Notes under the pieces: model-generated
The model's input: only the letters and a program-made list of their open reading frames with translations
The model's database searches: none
What the model was told of the DNA's origin: nothing
Translations under genes and position numbers: made by a program
Shown: positions 48,318 through 58,108 of the stretch, in pieces
Position numbering within the stretch: position 1 is the stretch's first letter
Layout of the letters: each line of letters opens with the position of its first letter
Source of the DNA: Alisma plantago-aquatica
Lineage: Eukaryota; Streptophyta; Magnoliopsida; Alismatales; Alismataceae
Assembly: GCA_963693085.1 (NCBI GenBank)
Contig: OY856413.1
Coordinates: 543,576,879 to 543,640,878 of the forward strand
Length of the DNA: 64,000 bases
Direction: 5' to 3'

Positions 48318-51300
48318 ATGCCTAAAGTTTTGAGAAAGAGACGTAAAGGACAAAAAATTCAATTGGAATGGAATTCAGAAGGACAACCAATTGGGAAAAC
48401 CCGAAACATTTTCAGCAGCTATATTGGAGTCACATCCCGAGAGCGAGTTCCAATCAACATCGATACTTGGAGTGATGTGGGAGAAGGTCTCAAGGACCTT
48501 ATTTGGGAAGAGATTGAGGTGAGTATGTAGACGTTTATATTTTTTGTATGAAAATATTATATTATATTTTATGTGTATGTGATTTTGTTATTTGTAGGGT
48601 GTTTTTTCGATTGGATCTGTCAGAAAGCAGTGGGTATTACAAAGAGCCAATGATAGATGGAGGGAATTCAAATCTCGGTTATCAAGAAAATTCATGAGGG
48701 ACGAAGATGGAAACATATGTAAACACCCACCCAAAGAATATGATTTTATATCTGCAGATCAATGGGAGGATTTTGTCATGAGTCGATTTACCGAAGAATT
48801 TAAGGTGATAATATAAACTAGTGTACTTTTGTTGTTTTACTTGTAAGACATTTGAATATATTTTCATATTTATTGTTCGTAAAAATAACCAGAGAAGAAG
48901 TAAGGCTGGAAGAGAATTATCGTCAAAGAATGAGTATCGGCCTAGAATTTCTCGTAAGGGATATGTTGGCCTAGAGCAAGAAATTGTAAGATTTTATTCA
49001 TTTTAAACCAATTTGTGAAATTTCATATAGAGGTATAAAAGTATTGTGGTTTTATCATATTATAAACAGATCAGTGAGAATAGTTTAGATCCAGTTATTT
49101 CAAAGATTTCTAGAGCAGAATTATGGAAAAGAGCTAGAATGGACAAAACCGGTGCTGTTACTAGTGACAAGGTCCAGGAAGTGGTGTACAAGATTGTAAG
49201 TTTAATTTTTTGTCTCGTTGATTTTTCATCACAATATATAGTTTTTATTATTTTTACATATGTATGTTTTATATTTTGCAAGGATGCTCTATCTCAGGAA
49301 GTTTATGAGGGACTCATTACTGAGAAGGGATGTAATGATGTGTTAACAATGGCATTGGGAAAAAAAGATCACCCAGGACATGCGAGAGCAACCGGACCAG
49401 GAATAACAATTACAAAATATTGTCAAAGTGTGGCTCGAACAGATGATCAACCATCCCATATGCTGTTACAAATGCAACAGACCATTAAAGCTTTGGCCAT
49501 GAAGATTAAGTATCTTGAAGGGAAGAATACGGGCAAGGATCTCGAAAATGTTGGGGATACAGACCAATACCCTACTTCCAAATCTAATTGTCCACTTGCA
49601 CAATTCTCACATCTACCTGAGGTAATCAACAAGTCTGTTATGTAGTAAATGTTAGAGACAGTCATTTCTCATGTTGACAATATCTATATTTGATTTTTGT
49701 AGGGCTATGACAAGTGTATTTTGATGTTGGATAATCCATTACGTTCAGTAGCTGATGGAAGGGTGTATATATCTCATACAAATGAGCCAATTATCCTTCA
49801 CAATGTGGCATTGGATCCAAAACACAAAAAAGTGATAATTGATACCCCGTTGATGCCTGAAGAAAGTGTGCCAATACCTTTAGATATGGCTGAAGTTTAT
49901 CAAGTTTGTCAAGGCATAGGCACCTACCTTCCTTGGCCTGCAGAATTGATCAAAATAAATATGAAGGTATATGCGATAACTTGACAGTATTTTTATTAAT
50001 TTATTGAAATGAATCATGTATATTAATAAAATATATTTTTTATTTTTATAATCATATGCAAGGAATCCCAAGACTCATTATCTCAAAGAAAAGTGAGGGA
50101 ATCAATAAGCACACAAACAGGAAATTCAAAAACTAGAAAAAATTGTGATGAAGTCTCAAGTCCCGTCAAGCCAACATGCAAAAAGCCTCCAACGAAGCTG
50201 AAACTGTTGATGGTGTATGTGGAAGATGATGAGAATCGTAACATCTCTCTTCAGATGTCTGAAGATGTAGTAGGTTACACACATGAGCTAATTATCACAC
50301 CGGAATTGGTTAAAATATGCCATGATAAAGACCAACTAGAAGCCTCACACATATCATTGTACATAAAGTAAGTTTCTATACGAGTAATATGTGTTTCTAT
50401 ACAAGTACAAAGACTAATTATGTGTTTCTATACAAGTACAAAGACTAATTATGTGTTTCTATACAAGTACAAAGACTAAATATGTGTTTTTTTGTAGGCA
50501 TTTGTTCAACAAAGTGACCTCGGGAAATATATTTAATATATTTGGATTTATATGTCCACATTTTATAGATCCGCTATACAATGATAAAGTGGAGACTCGG
50601 GCGCAGTACATAGAAGATCAGTTCATTAGAGGGAAGAAACAAAGATTAGAATTGTTCTTTATACCTTATAATGTGGGGTACGCATACATTTTGTCGATTG
50701 TCTGTTATTTGTTTACTTTAAATGTTGCTTAAAAATACATTAATCTTAAAATATAATACTCATGTATGCGTAGGGGACATTGGATACTTTGCGTCTTCGA
50801 CCCTATGTGGGGTAAGTGCCACTATCTTGATCCGTTACGAGGAAAATTACGTGGGAACGTGGAAAAACTCATGGAGTTGTAAGTACTTCATAAAACAATT
50901 TCAATTACATAATACATGTATTGAAAGTTCCATATATAGTTACTAATGCATAGAATTCTTGATATGAATTTAAATAGGACTCATAAAGTTTATCAAAAGA
51001 GAGATGTCCAATATAGGAAGAATTTGAAATGGGAAATTATCAAGGTAATTTACCATTTTGATCCAGAAAGATACTGCTTTATGATTCACCAATAGAAGTG
51101 TTGTTCTAGTTTCTTCAGATTCTGCTACTTGATTTGATATGGTGTTATTTTTACAAATGCTCTTATTTTTAAATATATCGATTAGATCTTCTTCGGGTCA
51201 ATATCATCAAGGGCATCCAAGGGCAATTGTTAATTGTTGTATGTGATATTCCTAAGTGTTTCTTCCTTCCATGTGTGCATGCAATTTATATCCTTTTCCA

Positions 51301-54300
51301 TTCATTAAAAAAATATAGTATAAGAACTAAAATCATGGGGTGACTACCCAAGGAAGGATAGAGACCACAACAAAAATAATCTATTTGATGTGCATGCAAT
51401 TTATATCCTTTTCCATTCATTAAAAAATATAGTATCAACCTATACAGTGTGCATCAAATCTATATTTTTTCCATGTATTAAAAAAATAGAGTAATTGTCA
51501 ACAAATAACTCATCAGGAATCAAAATTTCACAATAGGAAACTGAACATAAGCTTCAAAGGCAGAGAGATAAAAACACATCAACAACATAGTATGAATCAA
51601 AATTTCACAATAGAGTAAATGACTAGTTATGAGGTATGGGCAACTACCAAATCTTAGTTTGATTATGAATCCTAGTTTCATGGTTCCATGAGAACGACCT
51701 CTGATTACTCTTCTATGAAGAGGTGCATATCTGAAACTAAGTTTTTGAAAACTATCTACTGTTCTAATTTTCTGGCAATTAGTTTGTACAAAATTCAAGT
51801 TCTATTATGTGTTGAACTTGATTTTTACTCAGTAATTATTAGAGAATAGGAGAGAAGTGAATAATCACAGCCTCATGGTGAAAGATTAAACATGTCATTA
51901 GAATTCTTACATACCTTCCATACTTGTTAAGGCGCCAGGGCTGGACATCTTGGAGCCCTGGTTTACTTCAACAAAATTTTATTTAATCAACCCTATATCT
52001 CGTATTGACAATAAAAGAAGTAGCAATGTCTAGAATAAGTTTTGCTATTATACCATGTATACATCAAATTATTCAAAAGAAAATTAGTAAAACTTGCTTA
52101 TCCCCTGCATGATCTTCTAAGTTCCTATGCACACAGAGAAAAAGGAATGAAAAGATGAAAAGCATCTAATAGTCACTTCCAAACAACTACTGGATATCAA
52201 TTTAGGACCTTTCTTCCAGCAACTCAATGTGTTATGGAACATCTTTATAGATCATTTGGTTTTTGTAATGGGAAATCAATATTATGATGGTCGTGGAAAT
52301 GCTCATACTGACTACCCAATTACATATCTACTACAGATGATGGGGCATGCAAGTAGGACTCTTGTTGACAACTCTGTAAAATGTATCATCCTTTACCATG
52401 CTCCAAGTAAAGAATCTATAAAAAGTTTTTGTATGAGGCATTTCCTGTTGAAAGCTATCTCCAACATTACCTCCATGATCATCTGAGAATAGATAGTCAT
52501 CCCTTTGTCAAATAGATAGATTCCATAGATCTACTTTATAGATTCTATAAAGCAACTTCAAATCAAAGTCATAAAGAAAAGATAGCCATCCCTTTGTAGA
52601 TCTTCTCTACAGTGTACTCTTTCTATTTTAAGTTGGATTTTGAGGTATATCATTGACTGTATAAGAGATATAATCTCGCCACCAATCTCAACGAGCTCAA
52701 AAGTATAGAATTGGTAGTTAGCTTCTTAATGTTTTACTACCGTCGATCACCTGAGAAGGCATGTGAAATATGTCTTTCTTTAGATGCTATAATGTTGTCT
52801 TTGTATTTGAACTGTTTACAATGCTCAAGTCACCGCCTTTTGTCTCTTGTACTGGCTGGAAATGTCCAAAATGGTAGTTCGTGTGGCAATTTTGTCCTTG
52901 TCTTCTTTCTCCATCTAAATTATAGCTATTATCAGATTCCCCTTCACAATCATGCTTCACACATTCGCACTTGTATATTGAAGTATTTTCTTCAAATTAT
53001 ACTATTGTATTCATGCTTTTCTGTTTGTTTTTCCCGGCTTGAGCTTTTTGCTCAGTCGTCTCTATTTCTCGGAAAATCACCGTGTCAGTAGTGCCATTGA
53101 TAAAACTTTTGTGTGCCTTTTTATTGGTAGAATCTGGATCTTGCTTGCTGTTATTCTGAAGTTCATCAGTTGTAATGCCATTACTATCTTTGCTAAGCTT
53201 GTGCGCCAAATTAAACTACATGGGTGGCTGCTTGTTTCTGAACAATCCCTATTTTAGACTTTTCTTCAAGCCATTCCTTTAGGGCCATGTCTGTATCTTT
53301 TTGCCACTGTCCATGGTGATTCTTTGCTCTCAGTTCCTGCACTTATTTAAACAGGGAATGCTTAGATATTTCTTTCAGTGTATATAAAACACCAGTGACG
53401 AAGTGGTCTGAAACAACAACAAAAAATGATCTCAACCCTGTTGGGTTCAGATTAATAGGTCCTTATAGTCACTTTTCATGGTGTGCGATGTATGCAATTG
53501 TAGCTGACCTGGAAAAGATTTCTCATGATGGTGATTTCATCATCTTTGTTTTCTTGTATAATATTTGCAAGCCTGATCCTGCTCAGTCGCAGTATATGTG
53601 AATTTTCCCTTGTCCGGACAGTGAACTGTTGTGGCTTGTGACATAAAACTCCTACTTCTCCAAAAGTTTCTCCTTGGCCTATCAACTTGTATACCTGTAT
53701 GATATGCATATAAGCTCTATTTGGATAGAAATCCTTATTAAGATAGTAAGCTCGTACCTTTTCATGCCCATTCGTGTGACTAATCATGTCCTGCAACTGA
53801 ACATTATCATTTGTTGACTTACATAAAAATTCTCAGAATAAAATATGTGAAAAACTGACCACTGTTCCTGAGACCAGTATATATAAATCCGTGGCATTGT
53901 CATTTTGTAGTATCACATCTTCATTTGGTGGATAATAATCGGACTGGATTTCTGATACCTGAAAGTTGCATAAAATTTAAATGTCATCCTTTTGTAAAAG
54001 TAATTACTTGAGATGGTTGAAAATACACTTTGAATTAGTCATACGAGTTGGAAAGTAGCATGTTTGGAAACTCCATGGAACAAATAAACTTTCTGGATCA
54101 ATGGATAGAATAGGTGGTGAGTTATATTTGCACGAATTGCCTTTGGAAGACTATTTAAAAGTTCGTGTTGTTCAAATGCTTCAGCCTTGAATGGGCTTGA
54201 AGTAGGATCCTCGTTTGCCAAAAACCCGACACAGGAATGGCCTCTGTGTGCCGATCCGCTGCCTTGTCCGCCGTGAGGTCTTCCGCCTTTCGATGCGGAA

Positions 54301-56836
54301 GCGCCCTCCCGAAGCCATCATCCTCGCGGAGAACTGCTCTGTTTGTCACCAGATCGGTTGCTTGCGCCACGATAGGATGTACCGAGTCTTTGATGCCTCT
54401 TCATAGTGCCATTGCCTCTGCTCGACTTAGGTCCGCCATTCCCATGGATTCTTCCCGCTGGAGCTGGCTCTGTCAGGGGCTTTCATTACCTTTGTGAGGA
54501 AGCTGTGCGAGTTTTCTGCAATGAATCCATAGTCTGCTTGCTGCAGCAAAATAAATTGTAGGATTTCAAACTGCACCTTTTCTCCCCTTTTGATGTGGCC
54601 TGCTTAAGCTGGTAGTTGTCCCCTTTATTTTTGAGGGGTGCTTAGTATGCATGTAATTGTTTCACAGATTTCTTGACATCTTTTTGATGGTAGGAATTTC
54701 CTGTTTTGACAAACAAAGTTTATCTAGTTCGGTAATCATGATCATTAAACTCCCTAGATTTTACGTCTTCAAAAAAAAGTCTTTTCTCTACAGGGGATTG
54801 TCCAAGCTTTCATTCGAAGGCAGCTGTTTGGGCTTTGCTTTTGAGAAGTAATGTTTAGGTGGAAGGGTTATGCTGTGTACTTTTATACCTCCAGCTGTGC
54901 GCATAGCAGCGGTAGATTCAATTCCTAGGAAATGTTTATTTCGGTGTCGAAAACTTTTGTGCCTGATGCGGACTGATGATGGTATATGGTTACTTTGTTG
55001 GTTTCTGCATCTAACTCTAACTGTCATGTCCCTTCTGTGTGAACCTTGGTCGGTAATTGTTTCTTGATTGGTAATTTAGAGCTCGATACTGTCATCGGGG
55101 ACATGCTGACACTGAAACCAACCTGTAGATAGTCAGTGCAGACTTCTTAGAGCTATATCTAAGATACCGACTGTAATTCAGTATTGAACCTTGGATTCTG
55201 ATTAAAAAAAAAAAGAATGGGCTTGAAGTCAGCTCTCAGATCCTCTGATCTCATCATCAGCAGACCATCATGTAGTTTTACTCCCAATCCATGCTGCAAT
55301 GGACAAACAAATAAGATGTTCTTGTGGTATCAACCGCAGCCAAGCATAGAATGCAGAAGAGGCAAGTTGGGCACCTCTCTGCAGTAAGTCATGTGTTATT
55401 AATCTGCCTCGATAGCACTTCCATCTTCCATGCATACATTAGCATTATCTTAGGGGTATTTTCCAAAAGCAAGCACTCTGAATCCAAACAGTCATTTGTT
55501 ATAGATTGACCTCAGGTTGGACTTCCCTTTCCCTGCAAGCAAAATATAATCTAAAAGAATATTTATCGGTTGAAAATGCCTTGAAGAAGTATGTTTTTTA
55601 TAAATTCTAGATATGAGTATGTTAATGACAATAAGAGCCTAGGGATTACCTGCTAGGGAATGTGATCCTAATTGGATTATAACACAGCCATAAATGCAAT
55701 CCTTTATAAATATACGTATCACCCTTACCACAAAAAAAAAGTTTATTATACTTATTATGATGTTGATGCATGTAACTCTGTTTGAGTGGGAGGTATCTAC
55801 CCAATAGGGCTATATGAGTCTCATGAGGTTGTTTTAAATATTTTTAATACATAATACTATCCAGTGTAGAGGTCATGGAAAAGAAGATATAAATAGAATA
55901 ATCTAGATATATTAGATTTTCTCTGTACTCTCTCTTTCCCAGGACGGGTAGTGTATCAAATCATTCATTAATGTACATGTATATGCTATAAGGTGAACTA
56001 CATGTGAGCAGTAAGATTTCTCTTTCACATCAGTACCATACAACAGTAATTAATACCATTGTTCCCTCTTTAGGGTTCATAATATCTCTTTTATATTAGC
56101 ACCCTTCATTAGGGTTTTCCATAAATAACCACTTGGGTTCTTAAGTCTATGTAGTATTTTTTATTGTTATAAGCTACCATGATACTATCGCCAGTTGTCA
56201 AACACGAGTAGTTCCTGAGAGTTGTTTCCAAAATAGCTTTGGGGTTTGATATATCTAAAAAATCTTTCATGTGAGGTTGCAGTTTAACAAAGGTTCCTTT
56301 TGGAAGGGTGGCATTCTTCACTCTTACAAAATCCCCCTCTTGCAAGAGCAAGTTTTGCATCATCCAGTATGGCATATAAACCACGCCTTCTTCAGCAATA
56401 AACCATGCCTTTTTCACTCTTATAGCATTTTTTATTCTGTTTACACATACCTTTTATTAAGTTTTCTGGCTATTTATACCTTTCCATCCTCTTATTTGCT
56501 AACAAGTTCTCAAAATTATTTAGATAACAAATTAATATTTATTTTGTACAGTGTCCAAAGCAGCCGAACGATACAGATTGCGGGTATTATGTGCTGAAGT
56601 ATATGAAAGACATCTTTGATGTGAGAAATAGAAATATTCCTGAATGTGTAAGCTACTTAACATTATATTCTTCTAGTTTGTTCAAATTTCTAAATAAATT
56701 GAAAAAATCACAATATGTTGATATATTTGTCATATGATTGCAGTATTATTTGAAGTATATTGGTCGTTGCTTCAACCAAGAAGAAATCGATGAGGTCCGA
56801 AACGAGTGGGCGACATGTGTTCTTGAGCACACATAA
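48318..56836 (+). CDS. TNPA-like (Transposase_24-type) protein with C-terminal ULP1/C48 protease, 12 exons
   Basis: Exons placed by GT/AG sites and phase: 48318-48518, 48598-48804, 48893-48985, 49070-49195, 49283-49621, 49703-49966, 50063-50367, 50498-50677, 50774-50878, 50978-51044, 56552-56647, 56744-56836. They sum to 2076 nt and one open frame of 691 codons plus stop, with all phases matching. Residues 1-320 resemble the plant Transposase_24-type second protein of CACTA elements (RERVPINIDTWSDVGEGLKD; HPGHARATGPGITITKY), expected to bind the subterminal repeats. Residues about 510-690 are a C48 protease: His574 (GGHWILCVF), Asp591 (HYLDPLRGK), Gln633 and Cys639 (PKQPNDTDCGYYVLKYM), giving a complete ULP1-type active site. 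The Met at 48318 is the first in frame after a stop; a further 5' exon is possible. Splicing is inferred. The 5.5-kb tenth intron holds host fragments. Confidence 0.85.
51045..52204. other. Start of the long intron: unassigned sequence with local repeats
   Basis: After donor GTAATTTAC at 51045 no gene fragment was recognised. A phrase of about 47 bp (TGTGCATGCAATTTATATCC..., followed by an A run and ATATAGTAT) occurs at about 51275 and again at about 51388, and GAATCAAAATTTCACAATAG occurs at about 51517 and about 51594. The open stretch at 51520-51798 shows no family. Confidence 0.5.
52205..52500 (+). pseudogene. Captured BRR2-type (U5 snRNP) helicase fragment
   Basis: On the plus strand FVMGNQYYDGRGNAHTDYPI and LLQMMGHASRTLVDNS, then KCIILYHAPSKE, match the Ski2-like helicase signature of plant BRR2 (usual wording YYDG...TDYPVTDLLQMMGRASRP), the spliceosomal ATPase that unwinds U4/U6. 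A frame change near 52430 follows, after which YEAFPVESYLQHYLHDHL is read. The two conserved Arg positions of the GRASRP box are changed (His for Arg, and RTL for RPL). Only about 95 codons of a protein of more than 2000 residues are present, so the fragment has no helicase function. It lies in the same orientation as the host transposon gene but inside its intron. Confidence 0.88.
52501..53475. other. Unassigned intron sequence, possibly more captured DNA
   Basis: No family was recognised with confidence. On the minus strand, 53400-53225 reads QELRAKNHHGQWQKDTDM and WLEEKSKIG, and 53209-52997 gives a polar stretch (REIETTEQKAQAGKNKQK). These lie directly downstream, on the minus strand, of the K+ channel fragment and could be its C-terminal exons, but I cannot confirm this. 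The plus-strand open stretch at 52711-53091 is not recognised. Confidence 0.4.
53476..54203 (-). pseudogene. Captured Shaker-type K+ channel fragment (cyclic-nucleotide-binding domain)
   Basis: Three exon-like pieces on the minus strand in host order. 54188-54070: KAEAFEQHELLNSLPKAIRA followed by HHLFYPLIQKVYLFHGVS, the linker after the last membrane segment. 53960-53862: IQSDYYPPNEDVILQNDNAT followed by DLYILVSGTV. 53690-53480: YKLIGQGETFGEVGVLCHKP followed by QFTVRTRENSHILRLSR. These are the cyclic-nucleotide-binding domain of plant AKT/KAT inward-rectifier channels (usual wording LPKAIRSSI..HLF, GEIGVLCYRPQ.FTVRT). Introns are kept, so it derives from genomic DNA. The pore and membrane segments are absent, so no channel could form. 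Its upstream edge is interrupted by the NFD6-like retrocopy. Orientation is opposite to the CACTA genes. Confidence 0.9.
54189..54203. repeat. 15-bp target duplication, left copy
   Basis: GAATGGGCTTGAAGT, identical to 55215-55229, flanks the retrocopy. Length and sequence identity fit LINE-type target-primed insertion. Confidence 0.92.
54204..55214 (+). mobile_element. Retroposed mRNA copy (processed retrogene), NFD6-like
   Basis: 1011 bp between perfect 15-bp duplications, ending in a run of 11 A. It has a 33-bp leader, an intact 86-codon frame (54237-54497) and about 700 bp of 3' untranslated sequence. No introns are evident. These are the marks of an mRNA reverse-transcribed and inserted by LINE machinery. 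It lies on the plus strand, within or at the edge of an exon of the captured K+ channel fragment. Confidence 0.9.
54237..54497 (+). CDS. NFD6-like (NUCLEAR FUSION DEFECTIVE 6 family) small organelle-targeted protein, retrocopy
   Basis: 86 codons: MASVCRSAALSAVRSSAFRC, then GSALPKPSSSRRTALFVTRS, ending LMPLHSAIASARLRSAIPMD and a short tail. The Arg/Ser/Ala-rich N-terminus looks like a mitochondrial or plastid targeting peptide. ESLMPLHSAIASARL matches the core (SLMPLHSATASARL) of plant NFD6 and its paralogs, small proteins needed for nuclear fusion in the female gametophyte of Arabidopsis. ATG 54237 is the first in the retrocopy and gives the full family-like frame. The frame is still open, though stray Arg, Cys and Ile changes are seen. 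With no obvious promoter of its own, expression would depend on the surrounding element. Function is inferred from the family only. Confidence 0.7.
   Translation: MASVCRSAALSAVRSSAFRCGSALPKPSSSRRTALFVTRSVACATIGCTESLMPLHSAIASARLRSAIPMDSSRWSWLCQGLSLPL
55215..55229. repeat. 15-bp target duplication, right copy
   Basis: GAATGGGCTTGAAGT directly after the poly(A) run. Confidence 0.92.
55230..56108. other. Unassigned intron sequence between K+ channel and UFD1 fragments
   Basis: The first part should continue the captured K+ channel gene upstream (minus strand), but only intron-like sequence was recognised, apart from a possible acceptor near 55300. The rest is AT-rich with no coding family. A phrase near 55920-55950 (TCTCTGTACTCTCTCTTTCCCAGG) resembles retroelement or promoter sequence but is not decisive. 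Confidence 0.4.
56109..56417 (-). pseudogene. Captured UFD1 fragment
   Basis: 102 codons on the minus strand: IAEEGVVYMPYWMMQNLLLQ, EGDFVRVKNATLPKGTFVKL, QPHMKDFLDISNPKAILETT and LRNYSCLTTGDSIMVAYNNK. This is the double-psi beta-barrel N-terminal domain of UFD1, the CDC48/p97 cofactor that handles ubiquitinated proteins. The wording is very close to plant UFD1, with few changes, and the frame is open across the fragment, which suggests either recent capture or a single exon. It ends at YYIDL, after which the sequence is unrelated. The C-terminal half of UFD1 is missing. The piece lies about 130 bp before the exon carrying the protease Cys, on the opposite strand. Confidence 0.93.
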
Positions 56837-57129
56837 GATTATGTGACATGTGGGGGAGACATTTGTTCTTTAGCATAAACCAATGTGTGAAACTTTTTTA
56901 GTTAGTTTTCAGTTAGATTCTAGAGTGGATACTCAGTACTTTGTATTATTGAATCGTTGTATGGATGATTTAATATTAATTAAATTTAGTACGACTTTCT
57001 TTCAAGGTTTGATGGAAATTTTGTTCAACTATGTGTTTATTTGTGAAATGAAAAAGTATAATTGCATATTTATTATAATTTATTAATAATATGGTTAATT
57101 TGATCAATACAATTGGTTCGATATATGAC
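56837..57129 (+). other. 3' untranslated region of the CACTA protease gene
   Basis: AT-rich sequence after TAA 56834-56836, with no further exon recognised. AATAAT and ATTAAT strings near 57080 could serve for polyadenylation, but none is canonical. Confidence 0.4.
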
Positions 57130-57796
57130 CTGTCAAACTCTAATCAAAGACAACAGTTAATGATATGTTGTAAAATGTATGATTCTACAACAAACAACAC
57201 ATGTTGTGTTATCCACACCTATTACAATAGGTTTGTCAGGAAAAAATACACCTATTACAACAGGTGTTTTTAGTGAACTACAACATGCATAACCTGTTGT
57301 ATAAATTGTGTATATTACAACAGTCACACACCATGTTGTCTAAACAATCCTATTACAACGGTTAAATGTATGGAAAGACAACATACTCCAATTGTTGTAT
57401 ACACATGTATATTACAACAGGTGCAGTGCATGTTGTAATCGAACTACCTATTACAACGGGTGTGTTTAGTGAAAGACAACATGCTTCGACTGTTGTATAA
57501 TATATATTACAACGGGTGAACCGCATGTTGTAAAAAATACCCCTATTACAATGGGTGTGTTTAGCGAAAGACAACGTCGTTCAACTGTTGTATAATATAT
57601 ATTACAACAGGTGCACTGCATGTTGTATAAAATACCCATATTACAACAGGTCATTCCTTAAAAGATAACATGTTTCAACTGTTGTATAAAATACATCTAT
57701 TACAACAGGCGATCACATGTTGTGTAAAGCACCCCCCATAAGACCACACGATCTAATACAACGGTTAACACCTGTTGTAAATTGAGAAAAGGAACT
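57130..57796. repeat. Right subterminal repeat region of CACTA
   Basis: Units of about 60 bp contain TATTACAACAGGTG...CATGTTGTA and AAAGACAACAT...CAACTGTTGTATA. The ACAAC/GTTGT motifs match those of the left end. The open stretches at 57362-57574 and 57466-57654 are repeat artefacts (TCCNIYYTT motif repeated). Confidence 0.88.
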
Positions 57797-57824
57797 GTTG
57801 TAAAAAGCATTTTCTGTAGTAGTG
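57797..57824. repeat. CACTA right terminal inverted repeat (28 bp)
   Basis: Ends GCATTTTCTGTAGTAGTG, the exact complement of the left end. TGT (57825-57827) follows. Confidence 0.95.
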
Positions 57825-57827
57825 TGT

Positions 57828-58012
57828 CAACTATTACTATGGATGTTACGATCCGTTGCAATATCCATTATTGTTTCCACGTGGTGAAATTGGTTGGCAT
57901 GAAGGAGTTCCTCGAAAGGATAAAATGAGTGGTCAATGGATGACAAATGGTTCATCATTCGATGCATCTTATTTCAATGATATAAATGAACTTTTCCTAC
58001 AAGAGGAAAGAG
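57828..58012 (+). pseudogene. Helitron Rep/helicase, segment after the CACTA insertion
   Basis: Continues in frame from the codon split by the insertion: NYYYGCYDPLQYPLLFPRGE, then IGWHEGVPR and SYFNDINELFLQEER. YDPLQYPLLFP is a hallmark just ahead of the Rep domain in plant Helitron proteins. A donor-like GAG/GTAATA at 58012 and an acceptor-like CTCTAG at 58091 mark a short intron of about 79 bp. Confidence 0.88.
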
Positions 58013-58108
58013 GTAATATATACAATATTCATTGTATTAATTACTTGATACTATGATGTATTGATTGTCTTTTTATTATGTTTATCTCTAGAAAAAAAAC
58101 AAAAATGA

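Larger units (their letters stand above)
37840..57824 (+). mobile_element. 20-kb CACTA (CMC) transposon with captured host-gene fragments
   Basis: 19,985 bp bounded by 28-bp perfect inverted repeats beginning CACTACTACAGAAAATGC and flanked by TGT duplications. In order, it holds subterminal ACAAC/GTTGT motif arrays, a tandem array of long hairpins, a kinesin-14 fragment, TNP2 transposase, a 12-exon TNPA-like/C48 protease gene, and, inside one intron of that gene, BRR2, K+ channel and UFD1 fragments plus a retrocopy. It sits inside the Helitron Rep/helicase coding sequence in such a way that removing it and one TGT restores the Helitron reading frame. The intact ends and one fully open element gene suggest a rather young insertion, though the transposase itself has one stop codon. 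Confidence 0.96.

Noticed and set aside
57130..57796. Cys-rich repeated peptide (CCNIYYTT type) on the minus strand
   Set aside because: Translation of the CACTA subterminal repeats; no start or conserved frame.
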